From assembly GCA_029339505.1 (NCBI GenBank), contig JAQISU010000058.1, forward strand, positions 2,762,501 to 2,826,500: DNA of 64,000 nucleotides, given 5' to 3'. A program made the position numbers and the translations under genes. The notes beneath the pieces were generated by a model. The model was not told where the DNA came from. It did no database searches and worked only from the letters and a program-made list of their open reading frames with translations. Shown here in pieces: positions 1 through 10,548 of the stretch (position 1 is its first letter; the number at the start of each line of letters is the position of its first letter). The stretch comes from Unio delphinus (lineage: Eukaryota > Mollusca > Bivalvia > Unionida > Unionidae).

Positions 1-39
1 CTTACAAAATGATATGAAACGCAGATTCGAAAAGAGATT

Positions 40-120
40 GTCTGGATAGTTGTATCGAGTGGGGTAGTCTGGATATTTGTAACGAGTGGGGTAGTCTGGA
101 TATTTGTATCTAGTGGGGTA
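40..120. repeat. 27-bp minisatellite, three copies
   Basis: Three adjacent 27-bp units (core GTCTGGATATTTGTA then CGAGTGGGGTA) differ at only a few positions. They lie just beyond the 193-335 exon, in what would be the following intron of the minus-strand gene. Confidence 0.9.
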
Positions 121-192
121 TTTAGCATAGTGCACATCCACAACTATGAATAAATTCGAAACTATTCTGGAAATGTTTCAAATGGTACTTAC

Positions 193-335
193 GGAATGTG
201 TCTAGGTCCGTAGCATTTTCGGAGACATTTTTCAATACATTAAAGATCTTCTCTACTGTTTGGAACGCCTCTAATGCATCCAGTATCTGAGATTCAGTTA
301 AATACGGCTGAAGATCAGCCAGGAGTGATGTCAAT
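193..335 (-). CDS. ABCA-like exon, extracellular loop 1 segment
   Basis: This is a 143-bp exon. Its acceptor is tatatag at 336 and its donor is gtaagtacc at 192. It enters in phase 2 and leaves in phase 1. The peptide begins LTSLLADLQPYLTESQ and continues as an amphipathic helical stretch ending LDTF. The matching region of vertebrate ABCA1 has the same helical character. Confidence 0.8.
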
Positions 336-649
336 CTATATACAAGAACATAGTAAATGATACGTCTTCTTCTGTTGTCAGTATTAATTTAAATTATAGA
401 CAATAATTTCGTCCCTACAACTGTCATCAATTCTTCAAATTGGTGATGTAAATATAAAGTTTGACCAATGCGAGCCGGGTAGCTAATAAATGTTTAAACA
501 TAAATAAAATGTTTAAGATCATATCCACACATACATGCACGCACGCACGCACATACACACACAGATACATACGTATATATTTGCATTCATACTCACATAC
601 ATACTCACATACATACATACATACATACATACATACATACATACATACA

Positions 650-683
<34 letters not shown>

Positions 684-755
684 GTCTTTTAAATGAACAG
701 TTTGTAAAATCGATAAAGCATTGTTATTATTGTTATTATTATTATAATAATAATA

Positions 756-812
<57 letters not shown>

Positions 813-2027
813 AGATAAATACCTAGAATAATATTCGAAATTCAACATTGTTCTGCATTTTCTACAATTCACATACTGTTTTTAAAGAGAGAATTCAGAG
901 TAGACTAACTTACTTTTGTTGCGATGCCTGAGTCTGAATTATCTGATCTGGAGTTTTACATGGATTGTTCAAGGTGCAAATGGAGGATTGAATAAATGGG
1001 ATCAGACCTACACTTGGCATCGCTCTCTCATGGTAAGAGCCTAGCCAATAATAAATAATTAAATGCAAAATAAATACACAGTATACAAATTATTGAAGGA
1101 TTCGCCACAAAATTATCTTTGATTTTACATTGTTGGAATTAGAGATATATATGCATTTGATCACTGCCTGTGCAGAGAGACCTGTATAAATACAAGTACA
1201 TAATGTTTACCTAGACTTTGTAACAAGCATTCATGCTGGTTATCATCGTATCGATTGACACAGAAAACTAAATAATGTCATTAGTCATTCATTATACCAG
1301 ACTACTTGTGTTCTCATTCTATCTTCTTTCTTGCCTTAGCGGTTGTTGTAATCCATGTATAAAACATAGCTCTGTTATTCGATTTTGAGATTGGTTATTA
1401 CCATCATAAACATTTGAAAGCATTTGAAATTATAAGCACAGCACTGAATTCCATATTATATACGATATATGAAGTTATGAATCTTGAAAATCGATTACAG
1501 ATTATGCAACACTTCAATTCTACCATTTATGGATGTGCAATTAATGTTCAAACTGAATAACGTATAAATATGAAGTTCCTGGCTTAAATTAAATATTTTT
1601 TGGATGAATACTAAATATGTCAGATTCTGCAGAATAAGAGCTCGGATAAAGAATATGTTCTGAAATGTTTCAAGCAAAGACAAACGTAGTTCAAGAATAT
1701 TTAATTCTTTAATATGTTTCCTAATTTGTATCCTATTTTACGAACATCTACTAGGATTATTAATGCAAATAACAAAAACAAGCAAAAAAAACCACGAGAG
1801 TGTTTTACAATTCAAAACTGTTTTTAACTTTTAAGTGCCTTTAATTGTCGCAATGTCTAGTCGGAATCTTTCTTTTTTCATTAAATTTAATAAGTAACTG
1901 TATTATTTAAGTGTTAATGGTGGTACGTCTTACATGTAGACTGGGGTTGTGGCAGTATTCCAGTTCGCATGATTGCAACAATTCCAAATATGATGATTGG
2001 CCATACGATTTCCAGAAGAAGATCAAC
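193..2027 (-). CDS. ABCA-family (ABCA1-like) lipid transporter, N-terminal exons, gene continues off the left edge
   Basis: Three minus-strand exons join in phase and read as the start of an ABCA full-length transporter. These proteins are multi-span membrane ATPases that move lipids across membranes. Exon 1934-2027 encodes the first membrane helix (LLLEIVWPIIIFGIVAIMR). Exon 914-1040 encodes the region after it, with the family signature AMPSVGLIPF and the Cys pair ICTLNNPC, which open the first large extracellular loop. Exon 193-335 encodes a helical part of that loop. All introns are GT-AG with gtaagt-type donors: phase 1 between the first two exons (T|GC gives Cys), phase 2 between the next two (AA|A gives Lys), and phase 1 out at 193. 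The 94-bp length of the helix exon equals, from memory, that of the corresponding human ABCA1 exon. No nucleotide-binding domain is in view because the gene is truncated by the window. No stops interrupt the joined frame. The exact paralogue (ABCA1, 4, 7 or other) cannot be decided here. Confidence 0.85.
528..682. repeat. (CATA)n microsatellite with CACG/CACA start
   Basis: A long CATA run is preceded by CACG and CACA units. It lies in the intron between the two left-most ABCA-like exons. Long reading frames rich in Tyr/Met/Cys/Val over it are artefacts of the repeat. Confidence 0.95.
720..812. repeat. (TTA)n microsatellite
   Basis: A nearly pure TTA/TAA tract within the same intron as the CATA tract. 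Poly-Asn/Tyr reading frames over it are artefacts. Confidence 0.95.
914..1040 (-). CDS. ABCA-like exon with AMPS motif
   Basis: This is a 127-bp exon with acceptor ctag just above 1040 and donor gtaagtta below 914. The peptide contains AMPSVGLIPFIQ and CTLNNPC, matching the ABCA1 pattern AMPSAGTLPW and CNANNPC as I recall it. This exon gives the firmest family assignment. Confidence 0.85.
1934..2027 (-). CDS. ABCA-like exon, first transmembrane helix
   Basis: This is a 94-bp exon between a tttgcag acceptor and a gtaagac donor, entered in phase 0 and left in phase 1. It encodes VDLLLEIVWP followed by a hydrophobic run and ends PQPQST. It corresponds to the ABCA1 segment with the first membrane helix. 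Confidence 0.85.
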
Positions 2028-2729
2028 CTGCAAACAAAATTTGTCGCATTTTAAAAACTGTTAGAGTTGAATAAAGAGAACAATTCATGAATATATAAAT
2101 GCACGAATTATGAGTCAGTCATGCATGATAATAGGACAACTGTATGATGGTGTGGGTTTAAAAGTGTAAAAACTAATTTAAAACGAAATCCATGCAGAAA
2201 TTATATAATTTTATTCCATCCAAATAAAAAAAGCTATAAATAACCTACACCAGCCAATAGGTTCAATATCAAAAGAATAAAACCCCAATCAACATTCTGT
2301 GTCGTCAAATTGATTTTTTCTGTAACACATACCAGTGAGTTTTATTTAACCATAGTACGTGCATTTTAAGAATTTAACGTATCTTAAAGGCTTTTCTTAA
2401 GCATATGTACGATATTTTTTAATTCATCGTTAAAAGAACAACTATTGTTAAATCTTTCTTGCGTGTTCATGACTTCAATTAAACAATTATAAATAACCAA
2501 GAACGTTAAATGGAAGACGCTGGTACAGCTTTATATTGTCCACTTGCAACGGAAGGATATCTTAATAATCAATTTTTTTCTGATTGTTTCAAGTAAGAGA
2601 ATGTTGCCAATAACTTTATATGTGTTGACACTCTACAGTTGAGTCGAAGTATCACACGTGATATACAGCCTAAGTTTTAAAACAGATATGTTAAGCTTTA
2701 ATGGTTGCTTTTACTGAATATATAAACTC

Positions 2730-2730
<1 letters not shown>
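2028..2730. other. Intron sequence, nothing recognised
   Basis: AT-rich sequence upstream of the first-helix exon on the minus strand. I see no exon-like frame and no repeat. Confidence 0.5.

Positions 2731-2810
<80 letters not shown>
2731..2810. repeat. (GT)n microsatellite at the tail of a SINE
   Basis: An almost pure GT run of 80 bp directly abuts the 3' end of the SINE at 2811-3075. The same arrangement recurs at 34.1 kb and 30.4 kb, so it is part of the element's tail pattern. Confidence 0.95.
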
Positions 2811-2813
<3 letters not shown>

Positions 2814-3075
2814 GGATTTTAAAGTACCTTTAACACTTTTTCAGTCATATCGCTACGATTTCTGCAGTGTGGCAGTTTATATTGATGTCTATCACTGGGG
2901 CATCATGCCGCAGTCATATTGCATGATGTCCCACCTAGTCACATTATTCTAACACCAGACTGGCCAGTCTTAACACTAACCTCTTAATGTCGAGCGTCTA
3001 GTGAGGTAAATGTTAGTACCAGTTGTAAAAGTCTTTGGTATGACTCGTCCAGGGACCGAACCCACGTCAAACTCA
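2811..3075 (-). repeat. tRNA-derived SINE, family A
   Basis: The block shares long matches with 30150-30390 and 34129-34440. Shared landmarks include TCATATCGCTACGAT, CATCATGCCGCAG, GATGTCCCACCTAGTCA and CACTAACCTCTTAA. In the minus direction the head carries a B-box-like GGTTCGGTCCC near 3060. The tail ends in the GT tract. This is a non-autonomous retrotransposon lying inside the candidate ABCA intron. Confidence 0.75.
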
Positions 3076-4330
3076 GAGAGATAGATAAATAGGTAGATTT
3101 TCAAGACAAAATAAACATTACAAGACGTATTTCCCCAATTTTACAGGTTTATGAAACACTTAACTCTTTCATACATCTCCAGGAAACTTAGCGATGAAGG
3201 AATTAATTTGTTGAGACGTATCTATAACCAATTTGTATATACATCCTACAGAAATATCAATAGATGTTTAAATCTGTTTTTTCTTTTCTTACATTGCTTT
3301 TCAATTCGTGGAATGCTCATAGATCAAGCGTTGTCATAGATATGAGCAGTAAAAAATAAAATGTTTTTTCGATATAAGTAAAGAACATATGAAGTCCCTG
3401 ACAATGAATGAATTAGATAATGATCTTTGTATTGATACAGCTATGATATTATCTTTATTTACTAATTAAGAGTATTAGTATTAGATATTGGCAGCAATTA
3501 TCGTGTTTGCATCATATATTACAATGAGTCATTTTAGATTGTTAGGATCCAATCTTTTCTGAACGTTTTTATATATAGTACCAGAAGGGAATTCGATGAA
3601 GAGGGCTCTAAAATAAAATAAGATTAGTTATTTGAAGGAGTTGATTTACGTATTTGTGTTACTATTGGCTACTTACATAGGTTTTCGCATATATTCAACT
3701 AGGGGTTTATTACGAGATAAAAAGGAAGCAACTGAAAAAAATAATCAGTGGTATTAGATAACCAACCAAAAACTTGTTTAATTCCCTTCGAAGTACATAG
3801 AAGCAAAATCCATGTCTGAGATATAAAAACGCTCCAAAAAATTAAAATCATGTGATTCTTTAAAATCATGGAATTCTATGAAAAAATGAGATTTTATGCT
3901 CCAAACGCGGGTTGTTGTAGTATTTGGCGATGGATCAATTGAGTTTATTTGGAACGAGACTAACTTAGGACAAAATATTTTTCATAAGTTAAACTATTTG
4001 ATTGTTAGTAGTTGTTTCAGATGATGCGCCTTCATGCATATCGAGCCCTTGTAGTATTTCAGATTAACATAAATAAAGTTCTTAATTTATATGGCACTGT
4101 GTTTTATTTCAAGTAATTACACTTGTACATATAAAAAAGTTAAAGGGAAGCAACACATTTAAAAGCATATCCATAAGAAAATTTGAATTAAGCTGCAGCA
4201 CAAGCCATTATGAATATCGCAAAACCCATTTGCAGGTTTAACATACTGGTTGAGGTAATCATCTTTGCCGGCAATGTGGACTTACTCGCGAGTAATAAGG
4301 AGCTCGTAGAAAAAGATTTGCTAAAGTATG
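3076..4330. other. Unassigned AT-rich sequence
   Basis: I find no convincing gene or repeat. A minus-strand donor-like site (gtaagtag, near 3675) follows a short open stretch ending VEYMRKPM. It has no supporting context, so I do not call it an exon. Confidence 0.4.
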
Positions 4331-4418
4331 TAATAACACAAAATACATGTGATAACACAAAATACATGTGATAACACAAAATACATGTGATAACACAACA
4401 TACATGTGATAACACAAA
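4331..4418. repeat. 19-bp minisatellite, about four copies
   Basis: The unit AAAATACATGTGATAACAC is repeated about four times with one variant. It produces spurious Cys/Tyr-rich frames on the minus strand. Confidence 0.9.
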
Positions 4419-5660
4419 CACCTTGACTGCACAAACACCGGATGATGTTGAGAAACCGGCACGGAAAGAATTAAAGTAAGTTACTGAAAGAACTTATAAT
4501 TAATGAAAGCTCTCCCATCATTTATACGAATGCAAACAACATACAGGCGATGGAAGCAAAGCTTTTGCAAGCCCAGCACTAGACACTTATTGATTTTATA
4601 TTAAGGTACGCATATTATTATACAAAATGCCTATTCATTTTTAAGGACGCTAAACCTCCCGACGACGTGATGAAGATGTGGATCTGAGCATGTATGCCAC
4701 CAAAACCGATTTCAATAAGTATCCCAGTTGTCTTTTTGTTGGTGATAAACTAGTAAACAACAAGCATTAAATCTATCTGAAATCCCTGAAAGGGCCGAAT
4801 CAGAGACTATTATATAGTTGATACATTTATCAAAATATATATTAACATTGCTAAAAATAGGATGCAAATATATCATACATAAAACTGTTGACAAATAGGT
4901 TGAATTGTATCGGTACGCGAGTATGGATCGTATTTATCAGTAGCAATATCATTAATAGCTACAGGTGAAATCCAGTCTGAATTATTTCTCGTCTATCTAC
5001 ACAGCTACGTAACCGTCTTTAGCATTTATTTTTTTGAGATTCGATTTTCATTACAAATAAGGAATAGATTCTGACCGCGTTGATTACGTTGCGGAAATTA
5101 CAAACGGGATGTCTGTAATAGACAGATGCTAATATTCATGGTGATTTTGTTCAAATTGTCGACAAATACATGCGTCAGAGTGATATCACTAGATCCGTGT
5201 ATTCACTCTAATATGATCTAATTAGGATTCAGCTAGAAATTAATACTTGGGACCAACAAAGAATAGCTTTCTCAGTCCACAGTTATTGGACGAAAACGAG
5301 AACGATCGTGTAATATACCAAGCATGGTTGGAAACACTATATTTCTAAGGAAATCCCAGGACCCAGAACGTAGAAAACTTTAATATTCTTCATGCAGATA
5401 TATTTTATGATTGCATGACAGATGCAGCAGAATAAATCAGTATTTGGTTAGAAATGCGTGGCTTTACTACACTTGAAACTGACGAATTCAGACAGGGTGT
5501 TTATGTCGTGCAGTTGAATTAAGCAGATACATTAATAACATAAGAACGTGTTATCGATGTAAAAAAAAAAATCGAAGCGGAAATACGACTGCAAATTATA
5601 ATCACAAAGAGAAATGCACTACTTGTACAATACAAACGCGCACGTCTTATCACCTGACCC
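4419..5660. other. Unassigned, possibly decayed mobile-element sequence
   Basis: Scattered short protein-like stretches occur but none is long enough to identify. I recognise no repeat. Confidence 0.3.
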
Positions 5661-5935
5661 ATTTGTGAATCTCGACAGCAATCAATGTTGCTCTTGTTGT
5701 GGCAGAATTCGTAACCAGAGCAACTATAATAGGATCACCAATCGTAATTGTTGCTGTAGCTACAACAATAGTAACCGACGTTGTAGGCGGTGCGGGTAAA
5801 ATAACTTCGACACTTTTATATTCACGAATATGTGTCTCTTCGGAACTGATTGATGCGACACAGACACTTGCAAACTATATCATACGGCTATTGAACATAA
5901 CATATTTAGCATTGAAGAATCTGAGACTGTTGTGA
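5661..5935 (+). pseudogene. Hydrophobic protein remnant, possibly the Polinton-like membrane protein
   Basis: An open frame (about 90 codons, start unclear) reads as two hydrophobic helices around IIGSPIVIVAVATTIV and VVGGAGKITS, then a polar helix with TLANYIIRLL. This layout of a hydrophobic hairpin, a Lys-rich turn and a helical tail resembles the membrane-protein remnant at 9715-10138 and small membrane proteins I associate with virus-like transposons of aquatic animals. No upstream ATG, ribosomal context or splice sites are obvious. It could instead be a chance hydrophobic frame. Confidence 0.25.
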
Positions 5936-7380
5936 ATGAAAAGGGAACATCGATCGTTGACACCTCCTAGCACAGATATGTAATAGTGTGGTTGATGATT
6001 TACAGACAATAAAAGTGTAAAACAAAACTAAATTATCTTAAAGTCGTATCTACCGTAGTAGTATGATAACAGGCTTTGTTAGTAGGTGACCTAGTTCAAC
6101 AACTTATATCCATTGGGACTGTTGACTTGTTTAGAAACTTAAATTCCATGGATTATAATCCACTGGTTGTATATAGCATTTGGCGATTTTACCACAAAGA
6201 AAAGAGGTCATTACTTATAGAAGGCCGAGACCTATATCAATATATAAAATACAAAATGTCTACTAGCAAAATAATCCTACGTATGTTATTTAGCTGAAAC
6301 AAATTTAGTGATTTCAACGTAACGTCGGATCTGGGTATGGCACAAAAATGTCCTCAGTTCAACTCTAGTTTATATATCGTGTCTTTCTAATTTTTTAATA
6401 CTTAGTTACAGTTTTACAGTTTTCAAAAGTGAAAGTGGAAAAAAATATATTATTATTAGTGGATGTAATCTTTGCATTCACGCACATGCAAGCTTTTTTA
6501 AAATCATGTTGACAAATTGTATGGGATATGAGTTCTAGTGTAGAGTTTCTCCATAGGTAAGTGACTTAATTCATGGCTGATTAAACTTTCGTTCTGTTTA
6601 TTATCATGGGTCTTAGTTGTATGTATATATGATACTTACCTGAGATTTATTTGATCCCATCTTAAACATCAGTCCTGGTGAAGTCATGAACGTGTGCTCG
6701 ATTGAGAGGATTTGTTTTATTTGAATTATTCACTCGATGTTCATACACTTCAAAAGTAAGTAACTATTTCGGAATTAATGGGAATTCATTTAAAAATATT
6801 TTGGACTATATCGTTGTCATATATCAGGACTGTTAGCACAACAAACTATTTCAGATTATCGACACATTAACACATTAGCACAATACACTAAACATTCGGA
6901 ACACAGCTAAAATTCATTCAGAATACTCGATATTATTGTACTTGTTAAAGAAGTTATAGGACCATTTTTTATTTCATACACTACGCTGTACGTTTGTTTT
7001 AACTTTAGCTCCCTTGTGTTACTTACTTTAATACTATGTTGTCCTAACGATATAGACTTTGTTTTCCAAATGGTTAACCACTTCCTAATATTGCCCGTTG
7101 AAGCCTGGAGGAAAATTGAGTACACTGTTTACATCAAGCCATCATCTTAAAAAAGTAACTCTGCACACAGAAAACAGGAATATAAAATAAAAGCTTCTCT
7201 AATAGGTTGAATAAATAATTAATACTAAAGAGTTATTCACCGGTTTAAATATAAATAGCTAGATATTGATTTCAATCGAGACAGTAGCCATTGTTCATAC
7301 AATTCAGTCTCGTGTTTTCTATATTTGACTAAAACATGTAGAAAAAAATTACACATGGTCTACAACATTTCAACTGCAGT
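5936..7380. other. No gene recognised apart from the candidate exon at 6640-6687
   Basis: AT-rich sequence with short open frames lacking family signatures. Confidence 0.4.
6640..6687 (-). CDS. Candidate first coding exon of the ABCA-like gene
   Basis: A short open stretch of 16 codons starts at an ATG at 6687 and runs MTSPGLMFKMGSNKSQ to a strong donor (CTCAG|gtaagtatc). It ends in phase 0, as the 2027 acceptor requires. GLMFKMGSNKSQ loosely resembles the LLLWKN..F..RQ stretch that precedes the first helix in ABCA proteins, but the Trp is missing. The implied intron is about 4.6 kb. Support rests on the splice site and phase, so this remains a candidate only. Confidence 0.4.
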
Positions 7381-7570
7381 GTAGCACCAATAACATGGTC
7401 GAGTTGGTTAGGGCCCTTGTACGGGAAAGTTCTGAGACAGATCAGGTTACTTGCCAGACCAGACAAAGTATAACTCTCTAACACGCTCACTCAGTCAGTC
7501 CACGACTTACCGGTTGTCGTTTCCGCAAGACATAGTTCTTCCATATAAGTTGTAAAAGTTGGCTAAAAAC
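7380..7570 (+). repeat. Possible tRNA-derived SINE head
   Basis: GGTCGAGTTGGTTAGGGC is a good RNA polymerase III A-box-like tRNA sequence. I cannot see a clean B box 30-60 bp downstream, and no second copy was found in this window. It is a tentative call. Confidence 0.35.
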
Positions 7571-9225
7571 TCCCATTGCTCTATGCCAGAACTACTTTCC
7601 TCACTGTTTCATATACTGTGTAGGATTACACTGGAAAAGGAAGAAACGAAAAATGATTTACAAAAAAAGAATTGATTGATGAATGGTTGATTTAGAGTCA
7701 TATATATATATATAATAGTCTAATCATAAAATGTATCAAATTGGTGTAGAGTTGAATACGCTGGATAGTATTTCAATTAGCTGCACTTGACAAGAGTTAT
7801 CGTAGCTGACGAAATGTTAATATCCCAAAAGAAAGACAACAGTATTATTCCTCAATAAATTCATTATTGTCAATTTAACTATTACCAAGCAGTTTTAGAA
7901 ATACATTTTCAACGTTTGTATAACTATCTAATCTCAGATTGTATCATTCACCTGCAATCAGTGTGTACCCCTATCGATTCAGCTCTTTTCGAATTATGTG
8001 ATATCCGTAGTATCATCTACAAGGCCATTGACAAAGGCATATAAATAATAGTGATGCTTTATATCAACGAAGCTATCGACAAGGTCTGGTATATTGGCGT
8101 ATTATAATATTTTCCTTGCTGTCTCCGTTAATGTTACATTTTCAGAATCGTGCTTTATTTTACCGTAATAACGTTTAAGGTGTGGACGAGTTAACTGAGC
8201 CAAACGTTCAAACAAGCAAACGAATGAACGTGATATATGCATTGTCAAAAACCTGAGAAACTCAGTATCTGAACATACCATTCGGATGATTTGAACAGTA
8301 ATTTAGGAGAAATATTTATAAATTTACGCAAATAAAATGGTCAGATTACTACAATTTCTCCGTAGGGTCTATAAAATAGGACTATCGATAATATGCCAAA
8401 ACACTAAATTCGAACAATCCAAAAACTAGTAAATAATCTAATAGGAAACTAATAGTCTCAGAATCATAAACCAACATGATGAAAAGTTTTATTTCTTGTG
8501 ATTAAATGGACTGTCACACAATGGCTGCTTTGCAATGTTCCCCATTTCATTATTTTGATAATGCTTGGCTATCAAAATGAACACTTACACTGTATGATAC
8601 AGATCATAACTGAGGTCCCACCAACCGTGAACATGGAAGTGACAGGCAAAAAACATTTCTGACAAGAATGCTTACAAATATACTTATATTTATGTATCTG
8701 GAATTTTATAAAAAATTAACATTATTAGTTCTGCAAACGTGAATGACATGAAACCTGATACGCATCAAAATGGTAGTATAATTTTCATTACATCCCCAAC
8801 AGAAGCCACCTTCTGCTTAATGCATAAAATAACTCCAGTCTGTCATAGGGCGAAAAGCAGAATTGAGTTGGATTAACAAAATCAATTCATTACGAACCAA
8901 CTTTAAACGTTTTCTCCACGCATATTGATTCAAAATATGACTATAGATTTCAAAGTAAACTAAAACAAGATTGTAAAAACAATTGAGGCGAGACGAAGTT
9001 CAAATGTAACTGGTCGGTGCTATGTGTGCATTAATAATATTACTGTGTGTTAATGAATCCATGGTCATGCATATATTTTAAAATAGAGCATTCTTTTCGT
9101 GCATTCCTTTTTTTCTAATTGAGCGTTAAGTAGGAAAACGAAATGAGCATATAATCAAAAAGTTACAGCATTTGTAGGGGAAAATATGAGCTTGTTCTGT
9201 TATACTAATACTTCAATCCCAAGGT
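7571..9225. other. Unassigned AT-rich intergenic sequence
   Basis: No open frame with family features, no tandem repeat longer than a short TA run near 7700. Confidence 0.5.
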
Positions 9226-9418
9226 AATGGATTATTACTCAGAGGAAGAACAAAATACCTCATTCATATTTTCCACTACAAATGCAGTAACCTATACATT
9301 TACACGTACACAAAAATTGGAAATGACTACAAAGATTAGTTATATGTCTCTACTCAGAACAAGACAAGACTTACACGCAGATTGCAAAGACAACACTATA
9401 GGTGATAAATAAGAATAA

Positions 9419-9704
9419 GATCAACATAACGCGTGTACGCGTAGCCAGTGAGAATCCGCCTGCCACAACTCGGAACGCGATTATTATTTATATCTTTCTG
9501 ACCAATTGGAGACTTGATGTGAAGATATTCAGAACCGAAATTAAGTATCTCATGAAATAAATACACTATGCTAGTTTAAAATGTAGGCCCAGATATGGAG
9601 ACACAGGACCCTCGGACAGTTAACTGAGTCTATAAATACGAATCGCGTTCCGAGTTGTGGCAGGCGGATTCTAACTGGCTACGCGTACACGCGTTATGTT
9701 GATC
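9419..9704. mobile_element. Foldback/MITE-like element with 64-bp inverted arms
   Basis: The arms at 9419-9482 and 9641-9704 are inverted copies starting GATCAACATAACGCGTGTAC and ending near CGGAACGCGATT. I count one mismatch over 64 bp. The spacer is about 156 bp with no coding potential. No clear target duplication is visible at either end. The arms are GC-richer than their surroundings. Such an element is moved by a transposase encoded elsewhere, or it is a structural inverted repeat. It lies immediately before the virus-like gene block. Confidence 0.8.
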
Positions 9705-9714
9705 ATCACTGGCA

Positions 9715-10138
9715 ACGTCACAACAGTATCGCTATGATCAGGTCAGAGAATTTCAAACTAAACTCAAAACACTCACTGAAGAGTATCAAACAAAAATAAT
9801 AAAAATACCGGCGAAGAATTACCGCAGTTAATATTACCGTGTACTCGGTATCAGGTGTAATTACCGGTAGTATACTCTATGCAGTGACAATGGTTGCCCC
9901 GATAGCTGTTCTAATTTGTATATCAGCGGCGACAACAATCTCTGGAATAATTTCAATAATAACAAAAAAAATTATCATCATGTAGCCAGTGTAAACTACA
10001 GGATTACGTAGTTAAGTTCCATGTTGTGTCAACCGCGTACTCCCAATTATCCTCGATGATATCGTCCTCCCTCGATGACACATTAATATTCGATAGTGAG
10101 TTTTCAGGGATGGTACGTGCTTATGATCCTGCGATGTA
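9715..10138 (+). pseudogene. Polinton/adintovirus-like small membrane protein, decayed
   Basis: Three collinear pieces in different frames suggest one broken gene. First is a polar coiled-coil-like stretch (YDQVREFQTKLKTLTEEYQ) at 9727-9800. Next is a strongly hydrophobic hairpin ending ISIITKKIIIM before a stop at 9983-9985. Last is a helical tail (AYSQLSSMISSSLDD, then SEFSGMVRAYD) ending at a stop at 10136-10138. From memory this order matches a small membrane protein that accompanies capsid genes in virus-like transposons of aquatic invertebrates. At least two frame changes are needed to connect the parts. It lies about 60 bp before the penton-like gene, as expected for a common element. 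The family assignment is by recall, not by search. Confidence 0.45.
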
Positions 10139-10139
10139 A

Positions 10140-10463
10140 AAATTAGAAAAACAACACGAATATAATAACAATGGTAACATCGCAAGAACAACCAGTCCTA
10201 AATTTAGTGTGAATTTGCCTACTGCGATTCCCGTTAAGGAGATAGCACTTGCAAAATTACGAGTATACCACAGTTGGCCAAATATTAGAGCAGCACCATT
10301 TGGCGGTCAGCAACCAAATAAGTCCCTGGTGTTTGCGAGCAAAAATAAACCCGATGGTACCACAGATTGGAACGTTGTTTCGCTACCATCTGGGTCCTAC
10401 CAAATCGAACAGATCAATAACGAATTACAACGCAGAATAAAATCCATTACGGGAAAAGAATAA
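10140..10463 (+). pseudogene. Penton/minor-capsid-like protein, N-terminal piece (Polinton-like)
   Basis: An open frame from about 10140 to a TAA at 10461-10463 includes LRVYHSWPNI, then WNVVSLPSGSYQIEQINNEL. The signature of an aromatic-rich strand followed by 'P-x-GSYQIEQIN-E-(I/L)-x-R' is what I recall for the penton-like minor capsid proteins of Polintons and adintoviruses. It ends prematurely. Sequence past the stop in another frame (ITVHEPTLSSAIEIN) continues the family pattern, so a frameshift near 10465 is likely. No ATG fits, so the true start is lost or lies in another frame. This is a virus-like endogenous relic, and its function as a structural protein is inferred. Confidence 0.5.
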
Positions 10464-10548
10464 AAAAAAATCGCTATTACAGTTCATGAACCAACACTAT
10501 CATCTGCCATTGAGATAAACTCATCTGTGTATGTCGTAGATATCTATC

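Noticed and set aside
427..872. Several reading frames of 80-120 codons rich in Tyr, Met, Val, Cys or Asn
   Set aside because: They lie entirely over (CATA)n and (TTA)n microsatellites, and all frames on both strands are open for that reason.
6907..7125. A 72-codon minus-strand frame near the ABCA-like candidate first exon
   Set aside because: No ABCA motif, no splice sites and ordinary AT-rich composition.
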